The translations under genes were made by a program, and so were the position numbers. Source: Rhodobacterales bacterium RIFCSPHIGHO2_02_FULL_62_130 (GTDB lineage: Bacteria > Pseudomonadota > Alphaproteobacteria > Rhodobacterales > Rhodobacteraceae). From it: a stretch of 64,000 nucleotides of DNA. This document shows, one piece after another, positions 8,678 to 18,336 of the stretch (its first letter is position 1; every line of letters starts with the position of its first letter). The notes beneath the pieces were generated by a model. The model saw only the letters and a program-made list of their open reading frames with translations. It ran no database searches and was not told where the DNA came from. The stretch is from positions 1 through 64,000 of the forward strand of contig MHZT01000034.1 of NCBI GenBank assembly GCA_001828855.1, given 5' to 3'.

Positions 8678-8753
8678 TTCATCCTCTTTGCATAAATATC
8701 CTCGGGGGGGACCGCTTCGCTTGCGAAGCGGTTGGGGGGCAGAAAGCCCCCCT
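8678..8753 (-). repeat. Family A intergenic repeat, copy A8, in the aminopeptidase leader
   Basis: Read on the minus strand: stem GGGGGGCTTTCTGCCCCCC, then a second stem ACCGCTTCGCAAGCGAAGCGGT, then CCCCCCGAGGATATTT and the tail ATGCAAAGAGGATGAA. This shows the full composite form of the family: a GC stem-loop, a variable palindrome, the GGATATTT core and an AAGA-GATGAA tail. The tail runs straight into the ribosome-binding region of the aminopeptidase gene. Confidence 0.75.
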
Positions 8754-8765
8754 TACCCCGCCCGA

Positions 8766-10637
8766 TCAGCCAGCCCGCCGCAGACCCGCCGCGCGGGCGC
8801 GTTTCTTGGGATCGGCGTCGAACAGGCCGGCAAGCTGTTCGGTCATCGCGCCCGCCAGTTGTTCGACATCGGTGATCGTCACGGCGCGCTGGTAATAGCG
8901 GGTCACGTCATGGCCGATGCCGATGGCGATCAGTTCCACCGCGCGTTTGCGTTCGACCATGGCGATCACGTCGCGCAGGTGTTTTTCCAGAAAATTCGCG
9001 GGGTTGACGGACAGGGTGCTGTCATCGACCGGCGCACCATCGGAAATCACCATCAGGATGCGCCGCGCCTCGGGACGGGCCAGCATGCGGCGGTGCGCCC
9101 ATTCCAGCGCCTCGCCGTCGATGTTTTCCTTCAGCAGGCCCTCTTTCATCATCAGGCCAAGGTTGGGGCGCACGCGACGCCACGGGGCATCGGCGGATTT
9201 GTAGATGATGTGGCGCAGATCGTTCAGACGCCCCGGTTGCTGGGCGCGGCCCTGTGCCAGCCAGCGTTCGCGGCTTTGTCCGCCCTTCCACGCGCGGGTG
9301 GTAAAGCCCAGGATTTCCACCTTGACCGAGCAGCGTTCCAATGTGCGCGCCAGCACATCGGCGCAGATGGCGGCGATGGAAATCGGACGCCCCCGCATCG
9401 ACCCCGAATTGTCGATCAGCAGCGTCACCACGGTATCGCGGAATTCGGTGTCTTTTTCCTGCTTGAACGACAGCGGTGTGGTCGGGTTGGCCACGACGCG
9501 CGCAAGGCGGCCCGCATCCAGCGTGCCTTCTTCCAGATCGAACAGCCATGAGCGGTTCTGCTGCGCCTGAAGGCGGCGTTGCAGCTTGTTGGCAAGGCGG
9601 CTGACAGCACCCTTCAGCGGTTCAAGCTGTTGGTCCAGATAGGCGCGCAGCCGTTCGAGTTCTGCCGGTTCGGCCAATTCCTCGGCGCGGATTTCCTCGT
9701 CGAAATCAGTGGTATAGACGGCATAGTTCGGATCGGCATCCGAGAAGGGCGCGGGTGGCGGCGGCTCTAACGGGGCCTCGCCCTCGGGCAGTTCGGCCTC
9801 GTCGCCCTGCTCCATATCGGCTTGGTCTTCCATCGTGACCTGCGCCTGCGACTGGTCCTGCTGATCCTCTTGGGATTGCTCGGGCGAGGCTTCGGAGTCT
9901 TCGGACTCCTGTTCTTCCGAGCCGTCAGACTCGGGCTGGTCCTGATCTTCCTCGGCCTCGTCGCTGGCGTTGTCGTCATCGGGCTGGTCGGGGTCATCGC
10001 CCAACTGGTCGCCATAGCCAAGGTCCGCGATCACCTTGCGGGCAAGGCGGGCGAAGGCGGCCTGATTGTCCAGCACGGCATCGAGATCTTCCAGCGTGCC
10101 AGCGGCCTGTTCCTCGATAAAGCCGCGCCACATTTCCATGACGGTGGCAGCACCCTTGGGCATCGGGCGGCCCGTGGCCAGATGGCGCACAAGGTATCCG
10201 GCGGCGACAGACAGCGGCGCGTCCTCGCGTTTGACAAGGCCGGAATAGCCCTTGCGGTCGGCCTCATGGGCGATCTTGGCGTCGATGTTGCCAGCGGTGC
10301 CGGGCATGGCGCGCGCACCCACGGCCTCGCAGCGGGCGGTTTCCATCGCCTCATAGATTTCGCGGGCAAGGTTGCCAGTGGGGGCGTATTTGGTGGCTGT
10401 GGCCTCGTTGTGGAATTTGCGGCGCAGCGCGAAGGCGTCGGCGGTGCCGCGCGCCAGCAGCACCTCGTCGCGGGTCATGCGACGGCTGACCTGCGGCAGG
10501 CGGATGCCTTCCTTGTTCATCCCCGCCGGATCGACCGAGTAGGTCACCACCATCTCGGGATCATTGGCCATGGTCTTGGTGGCCTCGGCCAAGGCTTTCT
10601 TGAACGGATCGGCGGGGTTGTCGGTGGGTTTGGTCAT
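8766..10637 (-). CDS. cobT: Cobaltochelatase subunit CobT
   Basis: CobT with CobS forms the ATP-powered part of the aerobic cobaltochelatase CobNST, which inserts Co2+ into hydrogenobyrinic acid a,c-diamide. The protein has 623 residues from ATG 10637 (starts [19 protein letters not shown]). It has the family layout: an N-terminal domain, a long acidic Glu/Asp/Gln/Ser-rich linker (for example [17 protein letters not shown]) and a C-terminal von Willebrand A domain with the MIDAS motif [12 protein letters not shown]. The open frame extends to 10682, but those residues run through a family B palindrome and are not family-like. Only a weak GACGGA ribosome site precedes ATG 10637. cobS lies directly upstream; cobN is not in the window. 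Confidence 0.95.
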   Translation of the reverse strand: MTKPTDNPADPFKKALAEATKTMANDPEMVVTYSVDPAGMNKEGIRLPQVSRRMTRDEVLLARGTADAFALRRKFHNEATATKYAPTGNLAREIYEAMETARCEAVGARAMPGTAGNIDAKIAHEADRKGYSGLVKREDAPLSVAAGYLVRHLATGRPMPKGAATVMEMWRGFIEEQAAGTLEDLDAVLDNQAAFARLARKVIADLGYGDQLGDDPDQPDDDNASDEAEEDQDQPESDGSEEQESEDSEASPEQSQEDQQDQSQAQVTMEDQADMEQGDEAELPEGEAPLEPPPPAPFSDADPNYAVYTTDFDEEIRAEELAEPAELERLRAYLDQQLEPLKGAVSRLANKLQRRLQAQQNRSWLFDLEEGTLDAGRLARVVANPTTPLSFKQEKDTEFRDTVVTLLIDNSGSMRGRPISIAAICADVLARTLERCSVKVEILGFTTRAWKGGQSRERWLAQGRAQQPGRLNDLRHIIYKSADAPWRRVRPNLGLMMKEGLLKENIDGEALEWAHRRMLARPEARRILMVISDGAPVDDSTLSVNPANFLEKHLRDVIAMVERKRAVELIAIGIGHDVTRYYQRAVTITDVEQLAGAMTEQLAGLFDADPKKRARAAGLRRAG

Positions 10638-10656
10638 GATCCGTCTCGTATCATCA

Positions 10657-10719
10657 GGGGTAGGGTGCGTGATTTCACGCACCTTTCCGGGCGGGGTGCG
10701 TGGAGACCACGCACCCTAC
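10657..10719. repeat. Pair of family B palindromic repeats, copies B2a and B2b
   Basis: GGTAGGGTGCGTG-ATTT-CACGCACC at about 10657-10683 is followed by GGTGCGTGGAGACCACGCACC with CCTAC at 10693-10719. The pair fills the cobS-cobT gap. It could form two hairpins in the cobST mRNA and set the relative amounts of the two messages. Confidence 0.75.
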
Positions 10720-10723
10720 ACTT

Positions 10724-11698
10724 TTACTTCATCGCCATGCTTGCTGCCGATTCCGGCAGTTCTTCGGCAAAGCAGCGCTGGTAGAATTCGGCGACGGTCT
10801 GGCGCTCCAGCTCATCACACTTGTTCAGGAAGGACAGCCGGAACGCATAGCCCACGTTGCGGAAAATCTCGGCGTTTTGCGCCCAGTTCAGCACGGTGCG
10901 CGGCGACATGACGGTGGACAGATCGCCGTTCATGAAGGCGGTGCGGGTCAGGTCCGCGACGGTGACCATCTGGGAAATGGTCTTGCGGCCTTTTTCCGTG
11001 TTGTAATGCGGTGATTTCGCCAGAACGATGGCGGCTTCGGCGTCGTGGCTCAGATAGTTCAGCGTGGCCACAAGGCTCCAGCGGTCCATCTGGGCCTGGT
11101 TGATCTGCTGAGTGCCGTGATAGAGGCCGGTCGTATCGCCAAGGCCCACGGTGTTCGCGGTGGCGAACAGGCGGAAGGACGGGTGGGGGGTGATGATCTC
11201 GTTCTGGTCGAGCAGGGTCAGCTTGCCGTCATGCTCCAGCACGCGCTGGATCACGAACATCACATCGGCGCGGCCTGCATCATATTCGTCGAACACGATG
11301 GCGACGGGGTTCCGCAGCGCCCAAGGCAGGATGCCTTCGTGAAATTCGGTGACTTGCTTGCCATCGCGCAGCTTGATCGCGTCTTTTCCGATCAGGTCGA
11401 TCCGGCTGATGTGGCTGTCAAGGTTGACCCGCACGGTGGGCCAGTTCAGCCGCGCGCCGACCTGTTCGATATGGGTGGATTTGCCCGTGCCGTGATAGCC
11501 TTGGATCATCACGCGGCGGTTATAGGCATAGCCTGCCAGAATCGCCAAGGTGGTGTCGGGATCGAACTTGTAGGTCGGGTCAATCGCCGGAACACGGTCG
11601 GTCGGTTCGGCAAAGCCTTTGACCTTCATGTCGGTGTCGATGCCAAAGACCTCGCGGACCGAGATTTCTTCGGTGGGTTTCATAATCGTGTCTGGCAT
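10724..11698 (-). CDS. cobS: Cobaltochelatase subunit CobS
   Basis: CobS is the AAA+ motor subunit of the CobNST cobalt chelatase. The protein has 324 residues, against about 327 in known CobS. The Walker A motif GYHGTGKST lies near residues 67-75 and the Walker [13 protein letters not shown] near 134-145; the sensor region FATANTVG and an arginine-bearing C-terminal lid follow. The start at 11698 gives [11 protein letters not shown]; an in-frame ATG five codons later would also fit. It is transcribed before cobT, with a family B palindrome pair in the 86-base gap. No cobalamin riboswitch is visible upstream. Confidence 0.95.
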   Translation of the reverse strand: MPDTIMKPTEEISVREVFGIDTDMKVKGFAEPTDRVPAIDPTYKFDPDTTLAILAGYAYNRRVMIQGYHGTGKSTHIEQVGARLNWPTVRVNLDSHISRIDLIGKDAIKLRDGKQVTEFHEGILPWALRNPVAIVFDEYDAGRADVMFVIQRVLEHDGKLTLLDQNEIITPHPSFRLFATANTVGLGDTTGLYHGTQQINQAQMDRWSLVATLNYLSHDAEAAIVLAKSPHYNTEKGRKTISQMVTVADLTRTAFMNGDLSTVMSPRTVLNWAQNAEIFRNVGYAFRLSFLNKCDELERQTVAEFYQRCFAEELPESAASMAMK

Positions 11699-11882
11699 TG
11701 CCCGGCGTCCATATCAAAACTGGCGGGCCTCGCCCGCGATCCTGCCCGCAGTTGTGGGGCATATCGGGCAGGGCTGCAAGGGGCGCGGGCGACAGGTTTG
11801 GGTCTTGGGGCGGCGCTTTGAAACTTTGTCACAGGGCGGGGCGTATGTAGATTGGACTTACCCGAAGCCGAGGGAGATCTTC

Positions 11883-12338
11883 ATGCTGCGTCGTCATTTT
11901 CTGGGCAGCCTTGCGCTGTTGCCTTTTGCCAGCGCTGTGCGGGCCGAAAGCTTTGAAATCACCATGACCGAGGCCGAATGGCGCGCGCGGCTGACGCCCG
12001 CGCAATTTGCGGTGCTGCGGGACGAAGATACAGAAGCCGCAGGTTCAAGCCCGTTGAACACGGAACATCGCAAAGGGGTTTACCACTGTGCGGGCTGCGA
12101 TTTGCCGCTTTATGCGTCAGAAACCAAATATGAGTCCGGCACGGGGTGGCCATCCTTCTGGCAGGCTTTGCCACGGGCGGTTGCCACCAAAGACGATTCC
12201 AGCCTGTTCAGCCGCCGCACCGAAGTGCATTGCCGCCGCTGTGGCGGGCATCTGGGCCATGTCTTTGACGATGGTCCCGAACCCACCGGCAAACGCTATT
12301 GCATGAATGGTGTGGCGCTGCGATTCGTTCCGGCCTAG
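11883..12338 (+). CDS. msrB: Methionine-R-sulfoxide reductase with a Tat signal
   Basis: MsrB repairs the R-form of methionine sulfoxide. The protein has 151 residues. Zinc is held by C69/C72 (YHCAGC) and C117/C120 (VHCRRC); the substrate block is SGTGWPSFW and the catalytic cysteine is C140 in KRYCMNG. The N-terminus MLRRHFLGSLALLPFASAVRA has twin arginines, a hydrophobic run and an AxA-like cleavage site, so export by the Tat path to the periplasm is likely. ATG 11883 has a strong AGGGAGA site. A possible promoter, TTGTCA at 11826 with TAGATT at 11848 (16-base spacing), precedes it. Confidence 0.93.
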   Translation: MLRRHFLGSLALLPFASAVRAESFEITMTEAEWRARLTPAQFAVLRDEDTEAAGSSPLNTEHRKGVYHCAGCDLPLYASETKYESGTGWPSFWQALPRAVATKDDSSLFSRRTEVHCRRCGGHLGHVFDDGPEPTGKRYCMNGVALRFVPA

Positions 12339-12383
12339 CCGATTTTGCCCGTGGATTCATGGACAGGTAAGGCTTGTGGGGTT

Positions 12384-12406
12384 AGGCATGGTGTCATGCT
12401 TGTTTT
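12384..12406 (+). terminator. Weak intrinsic terminator after msrB
   Basis: AGGCATG and CATGCTT pair around GTGT, then TGTTTTG follows. It lies 45 bases after the msrB stop. Confidence 0.4.
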
Positions 12407-12476
12407 GATCCGCATGGAGGTCTGACTTGGCCATGATGAGGGATGGCCTGTGGCCATGGCGGCGGGCTGTGCGGGT

Positions 12477-14111
12477 ATGAACGCGCGCAACGCCGCGATC
12501 TGGTATGCACAGGACGGGTTTGATCCGGCGGCGAATGGCATCAACGGGCGACGGGTGGCGGGCGAGTCCTTTCTGAAGGGCTTTCTGCGTCATGCGGCGG
12601 TGGATGAGATTGCGCTGATCTCGAAAGCGCCCGACGAGATCGCGCCTGTGCGGGATCTGGCGGCGGCGCTGCGACCGCAGATGCGGCTGCGCCATGTGCC
12701 GCTGTCACGTCCGATGGCGGTGGCGCCAGTGCAAACGGTGTTCTTTCCCAGCCCGAATTTCACCGCCGAGGCGTGGCGGCGCGCGCCCTACGGATCGGCG
12801 GCCTGGGCGCTGTGCGGGATTACCCATACCACCTCGACCGCTGCGGTGATGCAGGGGTTTTTCGATCTGCGGATGGGTCCGGTCATGGCGTGGGATGCGG
12901 TGATCTGCACCTCGAATGCGGTGCTGGGGTCTGTCACGCATCAGATGGAGCTGATCGACGACCATTTCGCGCGGCATTTGCGGGCGGTGCCGCCGCCGCG
13001 CCCGATGCTGCCGGTGATCCCCTTGGGTGTGCATTGCGATGACTTCACGCCCGATGCGGGTGCCGGTGCGGCGTTGCGCGCGCAACTGGGGGCGGGGCCG
13101 GAGGATGTGGTCTTCACCACCATCGCGCGGCTGACCCCGCATGAGAAGTTTGACCCTTTGCCGATCTATCTGGCGATGCAGCGGGCGCAGGCAGAGCTGT
13201 CGGGTGTCAGGCTGTTTGTGGCGTTTTGCGGCATGTTCCGCGACAATTATAGCCGCAAGGTCTTTAGCGAAGGCGCGGCGCGGCTGATGCCGGATGTGGG
13301 CTTTGCGCTTTTGGACGGGGCGGATGCGGGGCAGCGCAAGGCGGCGCTGTCGGGGGCGGATGTCTTCCTGTTCATGATTGATAACATTCAGGAAACCTTT
13401 GGCCTTGCGCCGATCGAGGCGATGGCGGCGGGGCTGCCCTTGCTGGTGTCGGACTGGGACGGGATGAAGGACACGGTCAGCGCGGATGTGGGCTTTCGGG
13501 TGCCGACGCGGATGCTGTCGCCGCAGCATCTGGCCTCCGAGGCGCTGCGCTATCAGGGCGGCATGGACAATTATGTGCAATATTGCGCCTCGACCTCGGC
13601 CTTGACCGAGGTGGATATGGGCGCGCTGGTGGCGCGGATTGTCGATCTGGCGGCGGACAAGGGGTTGCGGACGCGGATGGGGGCGGCAGCGCAGGCGCGG
13701 GCGCGCGCGGTCTATGACTGGGCGCGGATCATCCCGCAGATGCAGGATCTTTGGGCCGAACAGGATGCGATGCGACGGGTCGGAACGGGCCTGCGCTATG
13801 GCGCGCATGCGTTGCCGGTGGCGCCTTCGCCCGCGGCGCTGTTCGGCGGCTATCCGACCGAGCAGGCCCGCTTTGGCGCGCAGGTCTTTGCGGCGACCGG
13901 GCGGGGCGATCTGGCCGAACTGCTGCGGGTGCGGAATTATCAGGGGCTAAAGCGGATGTTCGCCGCCCCGGATCAGATTGCCGCTGTGCTGGCTGCCACC
14001 GGCAGGGGGGCCGATGTGGCGCGGATTGCACAGGCGGCGGGTGTGCCGCCAATGCAGGTGGAGCGGATTCTGATCTGGCTTTTGAAGTATGACCTCATCC
14101 GCCGGATCTGA
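12477..14111 (+). CDS. Glycosyltransferase, GT4-like
   Basis: A 544-residue protein whose middle matches retaining GT-B glycosyltransferases of family 4: a nucleotide-sugar domain beginning near VVFTTIARLTPHEKFDPLP and the E-x7-E signature in QETFGLAPIEAMAAGLPLL. The donor and acceptor cannot be told. About 110 C-terminal residues after the GT domain (from GTGLRYGAHALP on) end in a helical stretch, QVERILIWLLKYDLI, and are not part of the usual fold. The start is uncertain: ATG 12477 (MNARNAAIWYAQDGFDP) is taken as the first plausible codon, although no strong ribosome-binding site is seen. It stops directly against the converging J-domain gene. Confidence 0.82.
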   Translation: MNARNAAIWYAQDGFDPAANGINGRRVAGESFLKGFLRHAAVDEIALISKAPDEIAPVRDLAAALRPQMRLRHVPLSRPMAVAPVQTVFFPSPNFTAEAWRRAPYGSAAWALCGITHTTSTAAVMQGFFDLRMGPVMAWDAVICTSNAVLGSVTHQMELIDDHFARHLRAVPPPRPMLPVIPLGVHCDDFTPDAGAGAALRAQLGAGPEDVVFTTIARLTPHEKFDPLPIYLAMQRAQAELSGVRLFVAFCGMFRDNYSRKVFSEGAARLMPDVGFALLDGADAGQRKAALSGADVFLFMIDNIQETFGLAPIEAMAAGLPLLVSDWDGMKDTVSADVGFRVPTRMLSPQHLASEALRYQGGMDNYVQYCASTSALTEVDMGALVARIVDLAADKGLRTRMGAAAQARARAVYDWARIIPQMQDLWAEQDAMRRVGTGLRYGAHALPVAPSPAALFGGYPTEQARFGAQVFAATGRGDLAELLRVRNYQGLKRMFAAPDQIAAVLAATGRGADVARIAQAAGVPPMQVERILIWLLKYDLIRRI

Positions 14112-14744
14112 TCATTCCTTGAAATAGCGGCTGTCCTTGATCTGGTCCCAAGCCCAGACCACCTCTTGCAGACGGTCCTCGTCGCTGCGGTCGCCGGCGT
14201 TCATGTCGGGGTGCAGATCCTTGACCAAGGATTTGTATTGCTTGCGAATCTCGGTCTTGGTCCATGTATCGCGGGCCTCGAGGATTTCCACGGCCTTACG
14301 TTCGGTGGGCGGCAGTTTGCGCGTGGCGTTCGAGGTGGGCTTGCCGGGGTTTTGCGTGGCCTTTTCGCCCAGCAATTGCAGCGGATCATCGACGCCCAGC
14401 CGGTGCCATGCGTTGCCGTCATCCTTGCGCGAGAAGGGTTTGGTTTCACGCTCCCACAGGCGGTCTTTTTCCAGAAGCTTCTGGAATTCCTCATCCGTGG
14501 CGGTGCCGAAGAAGTTCCACTTCAGGTTATATTCGCGCACATGATCGCGGCAGAACCAGAAGAATTCATCCAGATGGTCGGGCGATTTCGGGGCGCGGTA
14601 GGCACCCTTGTCCTTGCAGCCCGGAAAATCGCAGGCTTTGGTCGAGGTATCAAACGCCCCTGACATGCCACGGCGCCCTGTCTTGCGCTTGGCCTTATCC
14701 GAGGAAACCCGGATATCGAATTCAAAGGGGGGACGACTGGACAT
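14112..14744 (-). CDS. J-domain protein
   Basis: A 210-residue protein with a C-terminal J domain: helix II residues KTEIRKQYKSLVKDL followed by the HPD motif at 178-180 and a terminal helix RLQEVVWAWDQI. J domains stimulate the ATPase of DnaK-type Hsp70. The N-terminal 130 residues have C38/C43 (CDFPGC) and C65/H68 (CRDH), a possible metal site, and the sequence FFWFCRDHVREYNLKWNFF. There is no Gly/Phe region or DnaJ zinc domain, so it is a specialised co-chaperone rather than DnaJ. It diverges from bolA, with 74 bases between the starts. Confidence 0.87.
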   Translation of the reverse strand: MSSRPPFEFDIRVSSDKAKRKTGRRGMSGAFDTSTKACDFPGCKDKGAYRAPKSPDHLDEFFWFCRDHVREYNLKWNFFGTATDEEFQKLLEKDRLWERETKPFSRKDDGNAWHRLGVDDPLQLLGEKATQNPGKPTSNATRKLPPTERKAVEILEARDTWTKTEIRKQYKSLVKDLHPDMNAGDRSDEDRLQEVVWAWDQIKDSRYFKE

Positions 14745-14818
14745 ATCTGCTGGCCTTTCCGACTCGGAGGCGAGAGTTTAGGGCATTACGCGGCGGATTG
14801 AAGGGGGTTCGGGGCAAA

Positions 14819-15070
14819 ATGAACGTGAAGGACGAAATGAAAGCGCGGCTTGAGGCGGCGTTTCAGCCGGAAGTGCTTGAAATCGTGAACGAAAGCCACA
14901 AACACGCCGGACATGGCGGCGATGATGGTTCGGGCGAGAGCCATTTTCATGTGCGGATTCGCGCCGAAGCCTTGGCGGCGATGACGCGGGTGGCGCGTCA
15001 TCGTGCCGTTCATGCGGCCTTGGGCGATCTGAACACGCGGGTTCACGCCATCGGGCTTGACCTGGGGTAG
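14819..15070 (+). CDS. BolA-family protein
   Basis: An 83-residue BolA/IbaG-type protein. Family features are NESHKHAGHGGDD in the loop region and ESHFHVRI before the second helix, then RVARHRAVHAALGDL; the conserved histidines are those that ligate shared Fe-S clusters with monothiol glutaredoxins. BolA proteins act in iron handling and stress response, some as transcription regulators. ATG 14819 gives the compact family start MNVKDEMKARLEAAF; the open frame runs back further but reads against the J-domain gene. It converges with glcB. Confidence 0.93.
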   Translation: MNVKDEMKARLEAAFQPEVLEIVNESHKHAGHGGDDGSGESHFHVRIRAEALAAMTRVARHRAVHAALGDLNTRVHAIGLDLG

Positions 15071-15117
15071 TCGGCGCGACCAACCCCCACCCACACATGT
15101 AGGGCGCTGTCCCGCAG

Positions 15118-15150
15118 CTTCATCTTGGCCCAAATACTCCCGCCGGAGGC
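15118..15150 (-). repeat. Family A intergenic repeat, copy A3
   Basis: On the minus strand GCCTCCGGCGGGAGTATTT is followed by GGGCCAAGATGAAG. It lies in the gap between the converging bolA and glcB genes. Confidence 0.75.
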
Positions 15151-15184
15151 TCCGACACTGCCCCCGGCGCAAGGCCAGCGGAAT

Positions 15185-17335
15185 TTACCCCGCCTGCGCG
15201 GCTTTCAGCTCCAGCCGCCGCGCGTGCAGTACGGGTTCGGTATAGCCCGAGGGCTGTTCGGCGCCTTTGAACACCAGCTCGCAGGCGGCGCGGAACGCTA
15301 TGCCGTCAAAGCCGGGGGCCATCGGGTGATAGGCTGGGTCGCCCGCGTTCTGGCGATCCACCACGGCGGCCATTTTCTGCAGCGCGGCCATCACCTGCGC
15401 GTCGGTCACAACGCCATGATGCAGCCAGTTCGCCAAGGCTTGCGAGGAAATCCGGCAGGTGGCGCGGTCTTCCATCAGGCCGACATCATTGATGTCCGGC
15501 ACCTTGGAACAGCCCACGCCCTGATCGATCCAGCGCACCACATAGCCAAGGATGCCTTGGGCGTTGTTTTCCACCTCGCGCAGCACTTGGGCTTCGGTCC
15601 ATTTGCGATAGGTGGCCAGCGGAATATCCAGAAGCGTATCGACATAGGCGCGGCGGCCCCCTGCGGCCAGACGATTCTGCACCGCGAACACGTCGATCTT
15701 GTGGTAATGCAGCGCGTGCAGGGTTGCGGCGGTGGGCGACGGCACCCAAGCGCAATTCGCGCCCGATTTCGGATGGTCGATCTTTTGCTCCAGCATCGCG
15801 GCCATCAGATCGGGCATGGCCCACATGCCCTTGCCGATCTGCGCGCGGCCCGACAGGCCACATTCGAGGCCTATATCGACGTTCTGGTTTTCATACCCCG
15901 TGATCCACGCCTTGCGCTTGATGAAGTCCTTGCGCGAGAACGGGCCAGCCTCCATCGAGGTGTGAATCTCATCCCCGGTGCGGTCCAGAAAGCCGGTGTT
16001 GATGAAGGCCACGCGATGCTGTGCGGCGCGGATACATTCTTTCAGATTGACGGAAGTGCGGCGTTCCTCGTCCATGATGCCCAGCTTGACGGTGTGGCGG
16101 GGCAGGCCAAGGATGGCCTCGACGCGGGTAAAGGTTTCATCGGCAAAGGCCACTTCTTCCGGCCCGTGCATCTTGGGTTTCACCACATAGACCGAGCCAA
16201 GCACCGAGTTCCGCAACCCGTCTGTTTTCTTCAGATCGTGCATGGCGATCAGCGTGGTGATCAGCGCATCCATCAACCCCTCGGGCACTTCGGAGCCATC
16301 GGGCAGCAGGATCGCGGGGTTGGTCATCAGATGGCCGACGTTGCGGACCCAGAGGAGGGCGCGGCCCTTGAGCGTGACCGTGCCACCATCGGGGCCGGTA
16401 TAGCTGCGGTCGGCGTTCAGGCGGCGGGTGATCGGCTTGCCGCCCTTGTCCATCTGCGCGGAAAGATCGCCTTTCATCAGGCCCAGCCAGTTGGCATAGG
16501 CGCCGACCTTGTCCTCGGCATCGACACAGGCCACCGAATCCTCGCAATCCATGATCGCGGAAACGGCGCTTTCCATCTGCACATCGGCCAGCAAGGCCTG
16601 ATCGCGGCAGCCGATGAAATGGGCGCGGTCGAACACCAGTTCGACATGCAAGCCATTGTTCTGCAACAGGATCGCATCGGGGGCCTTGGGATTGCCCTTG
16701 TAGCCCACGAATTTCGCAGGCGTCACCAGCGGCAGATCATCCACCAGCAGCGCACCGTCCTTGACGTAATAGCGCCGCACATCGGCGTGGCTTGCCCCGG
16801 CAATCGGAAAAGCTTCGTCGAGAAACACCCGCGCGCGGGCCACAACGCGCGCGCCGCGCCCGCGCTCGTACCCGCCCGAGGGTGGGGCGCTGCCCATGGC
16901 GTCGGTGCCGTAAAGGCAATCATAAAGGCTGCCCCAGCGCGCGTTGGCAGCGTTCAGCGCATAGCGGGCGTTGGTGACCGGCACCACAAGCTGCGGGCCG
17001 GGGATCAGGGCGATCTCGGGATCAACGTTGGCGGTGTCGATCTTGAAATCCGGCCCCTCGGGCAGAAGATAGCCGATGTTTTCAAGGAAGGCGCGATAGG
17101 CCTGATGGTCATGCGGTGCTGCGCGATGGGCGCGATGCCATGCGTCGATGCGGGCCTGCAAATCGTCGCGCTTGGCCAGAAGCGCGCGGTTTTTCGGGGC
17201 CAGATCGGCCAGAAGGGCTGCAAAACCGGACCAAAGCGCATCGGCCTGAACGCCGGTTCCTGGCAGGGCCTGGGCTTCGATGAACTCTGCCAAGCGGTGA
17301 TCCACCTGAAGACCATGCCGATCGCTGCGGGTCAT
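15185..17335 (-). CDS. glcB: Malate synthase G
   Basis: Malate synthase G condenses glyoxylate with acetyl-CoA to malate, closing the glyoxylate shunt or consuming glyoxylate from glycolate and purine breakdown. The protein has 716 residues, against 723 for the E. coli enzyme. Recognisable blocks are [16 protein letters not shown] near the N-terminus, [14 protein letters not shown], a metal-site region around [12 protein letters not shown], and [20 protein letters not shown]. The start [18 protein letters not shown] is natural. It diverges from the arsR-like gene 198 bases away; the inverted repeat at 17473 lies 138 bases from the glcB start, nearer to the regulator gene. Confidence 0.96.
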   Translation of the reverse strand: MTRSDRHGLQVDHRLAEFIEAQALPGTGVQADALWSGFAALLADLAPKNRALLAKRDDLQARIDAWHRAHRAAPHDHQAYRAFLENIGYLLPEGPDFKIDTANVDPEIALIPGPQLVVPVTNARYALNAANARWGSLYDCLYGTDAMGSAPPSGGYERGRGARVVARARVFLDEAFPIAGASHADVRRYYVKDGALLVDDLPLVTPAKFVGYKGNPKAPDAILLQNNGLHVELVFDRAHFIGCRDQALLADVQMESAVSAIMDCEDSVACVDAEDKVGAYANWLGLMKGDLSAQMDKGGKPITRRLNADRSYTGPDGGTVTLKGRALLWVRNVGHLMTNPAILLPDGSEVPEGLMDALITTLIAMHDLKKTDGLRNSVLGSVYVVKPKMHGPEEVAFADETFTRVEAILGLPRHTVKLGIMDEERRTSVNLKECIRAAQHRVAFINTGFLDRTGDEIHTSMEAGPFSRKDFIKRKAWITGYENQNVDIGLECGLSGRAQIGKGMWAMPDLMAAMLEQKIDHPKSGANCAWVPSPTAATLHALHYHKIDVFAVQNRLAAGGRRAYVDTLLDIPLATYRKWTEAQVLREVENNAQGILGYVVRWIDQGVGCSKVPDINDVGLMEDRATCRISSQALANWLHHGVVTDAQVMAALQKMAAVVDRQNAGDPAYHPMAPGFDGIAFRAACELVFKGAEQPSGYTEPVLHARRLELKAAQAG

Positions 17336-17472
17336 GCTGTGCTTCCTTTGTGTTCTGCAATTGTGTTCTGCAATGCGTTACCGATAACAGAAGCCCCCCA
17401 AGCCGCAAAGCGCGCTGCGGGGTTGTTTTCCAGAAATAGGCGAAAACACCTTTCGGGTTTGATTGCGAATAA

Positions 17473-17494
17473 AACTTAGCGTCAAGGCTAAGTT
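17473..17494. promoter_or_regulatory. Probable operator of the ArsR-type regulator
   Basis: AACTTAGC-GTCAAG-GCTAAGTT is a perfect eight-base inverted repeat. A second, imperfect version, ACTTAGTGATATGGCTAA at about 17524-17541, overlaps the regulator's start codon. Two related dyads in front of an ArsR-type gene point to autorepression. Confidence 0.65.
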
Positions 17495-17533
17495 TCTGCT
17501 TTGCACAGTATCGTTGCCATGTTACTTAGTGAT

Positions 17534-17875
17534 ATGGCTAAACATGACCCCGACCTTTCGCTGATCTTTCAGGCGCTGTCTGATCCGACCCGTCGTGCCA
17601 TGCTGGCGCGCATGGGGCAGGGGGCGGTGCCGGTGTCGGAACTTGCGCGGCCGACGGGCTTGGCGCTGCCGACGGTGATGCGCCATCTTGCGGTGCTGGA
17701 AGAGGCCGCGTTGATCTCGACGGAAAAAACGGGGCGTATAAGGATGTGTTCTGCCCGCCCTGAAACCCTTGCCGCCACCGCCGACTGGCTTGCGACCCAG
17801 CGCGCAATCTGGGAGCAGCGGACCGACCGGCTGGAAGCCTATGTTGCAACTTTGATGAAGGATGCCAAAAAATGA
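17534..17875 (+). CDS. ArsR-family transcription regulator
   Basis: A 113-residue winged-helix protein with the ArsR-type block LIFQALSDPTRRAMLARM, a recognition helix LALPTVMRHLAVLEEAALI and a wing with TEKTGRIRMCSA. No metal-binding cysteine cluster (ELCVCD type) is present, so it belongs to the metal-free branch found next to SRPBCC genes. The next gene starts inside its stop codon (ATGA), and two SRPBCC proteins follow, so this is a regulator-ligand operon. ATG 17534 is preferred because it gives MAKHDPDLSLIFQAL; ATG 17519 and TTG 17501 are alternatives. Confidence 0.88.
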   Translation: MAKHDPDLSLIFQALSDPTRRAMLARMGQGAVPVSELARPTGLALPTVMRHLAVLEEAALISTEKTGRIRMCSARPETLAATADWLATQRAIWEQRTDRLEAYVATLMKDAKK

Positions 17876-18336
17876 ATTTGGACCCGACGCTTGATCTTGT
17901 GCTGACCCGTGACATCGATGCCCCGCGTGAGGTGCTTTACGCCTGCTGGACGCAGCCCGAACATCTGGTGCATTTCTTCGTCCCCAAGCCGCACCGCGTC
18001 ACCGCCTGCACGCTTGATGTGCGCCCCGGTGGTGCCTGCAACACCACCTTCGACGTGGACGGAACCGAGATGGAGAATAACGGCGTCTATCTTGAGGTGA
18101 TCCCGAACGAAAAGCTGGTGTTCACCGATACCTATACCGCAGGCTGGAAGCCCGCGCCGGAACCCTTCATGACCGCGATCATCACCTTTGAAGACATCGG
18201 CAATGGCCGCACCCGCTATACCGCCATCGCCCGCCACCGGAACCCCGAAACCGCGCAAACCCATAAGGACATGGGGTTTTATGATGGCTGGGGCACCGTG
18301 GTCGACCAACTTGAAGCCTATGCAAAGACGCTGTGA
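17872..18336 (+). CDS. SRPBCC (AHSA1-like) protein
   Basis: A 154-residue START/AHSA1-fold protein. It begins with the family pattern LTRDIDAPREVLYACWTQPEHLVHFF and has the RPGGACNTTFDV beta strand and a C-terminal helix GFYDGWGTVVDQLEAYA. Such proteins bind hydrophobic ligands in a helix-grip pocket; the ligand here is unknown. It overlaps arsR by four bases and the next SRPBCC gene by one to four bases, so the three genes are one transcription unit. Confidence 0.87.
   Translation: MNLDPTLDLVLTRDIDAPREVLYACWTQPEHLVHFFVPKPHRVTACTLDVRPGGACNTTFDVDGTEMENNGVYLEVIPNEKLVFTDTYTAGWKPAPEPFMTAIITFEDIGNGRTRYTAIARHRNPETAQTHKDMGFYDGWGTVVDQLEAYAKTL

Noticed and set aside
7047-9551. An 834-residue plus-strand open frame
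   Set aside because: It lies opposite the aminopeptidase and cobT genes and is rich in His, Arg and Gln, as antisense frames of GC-rich genes are.
11699-11882. Cobalamin riboswitch before cobS
   Set aside because: No B12-box-like sequence or matching stem pattern could be found in the 184 bases before cobS.
15125-17479. A 784-residue plus-strand open frame
   Set aside because: Antisense shadow of malate synthase G; no recognisable domain and a His/Gly/Arg-rich composition.
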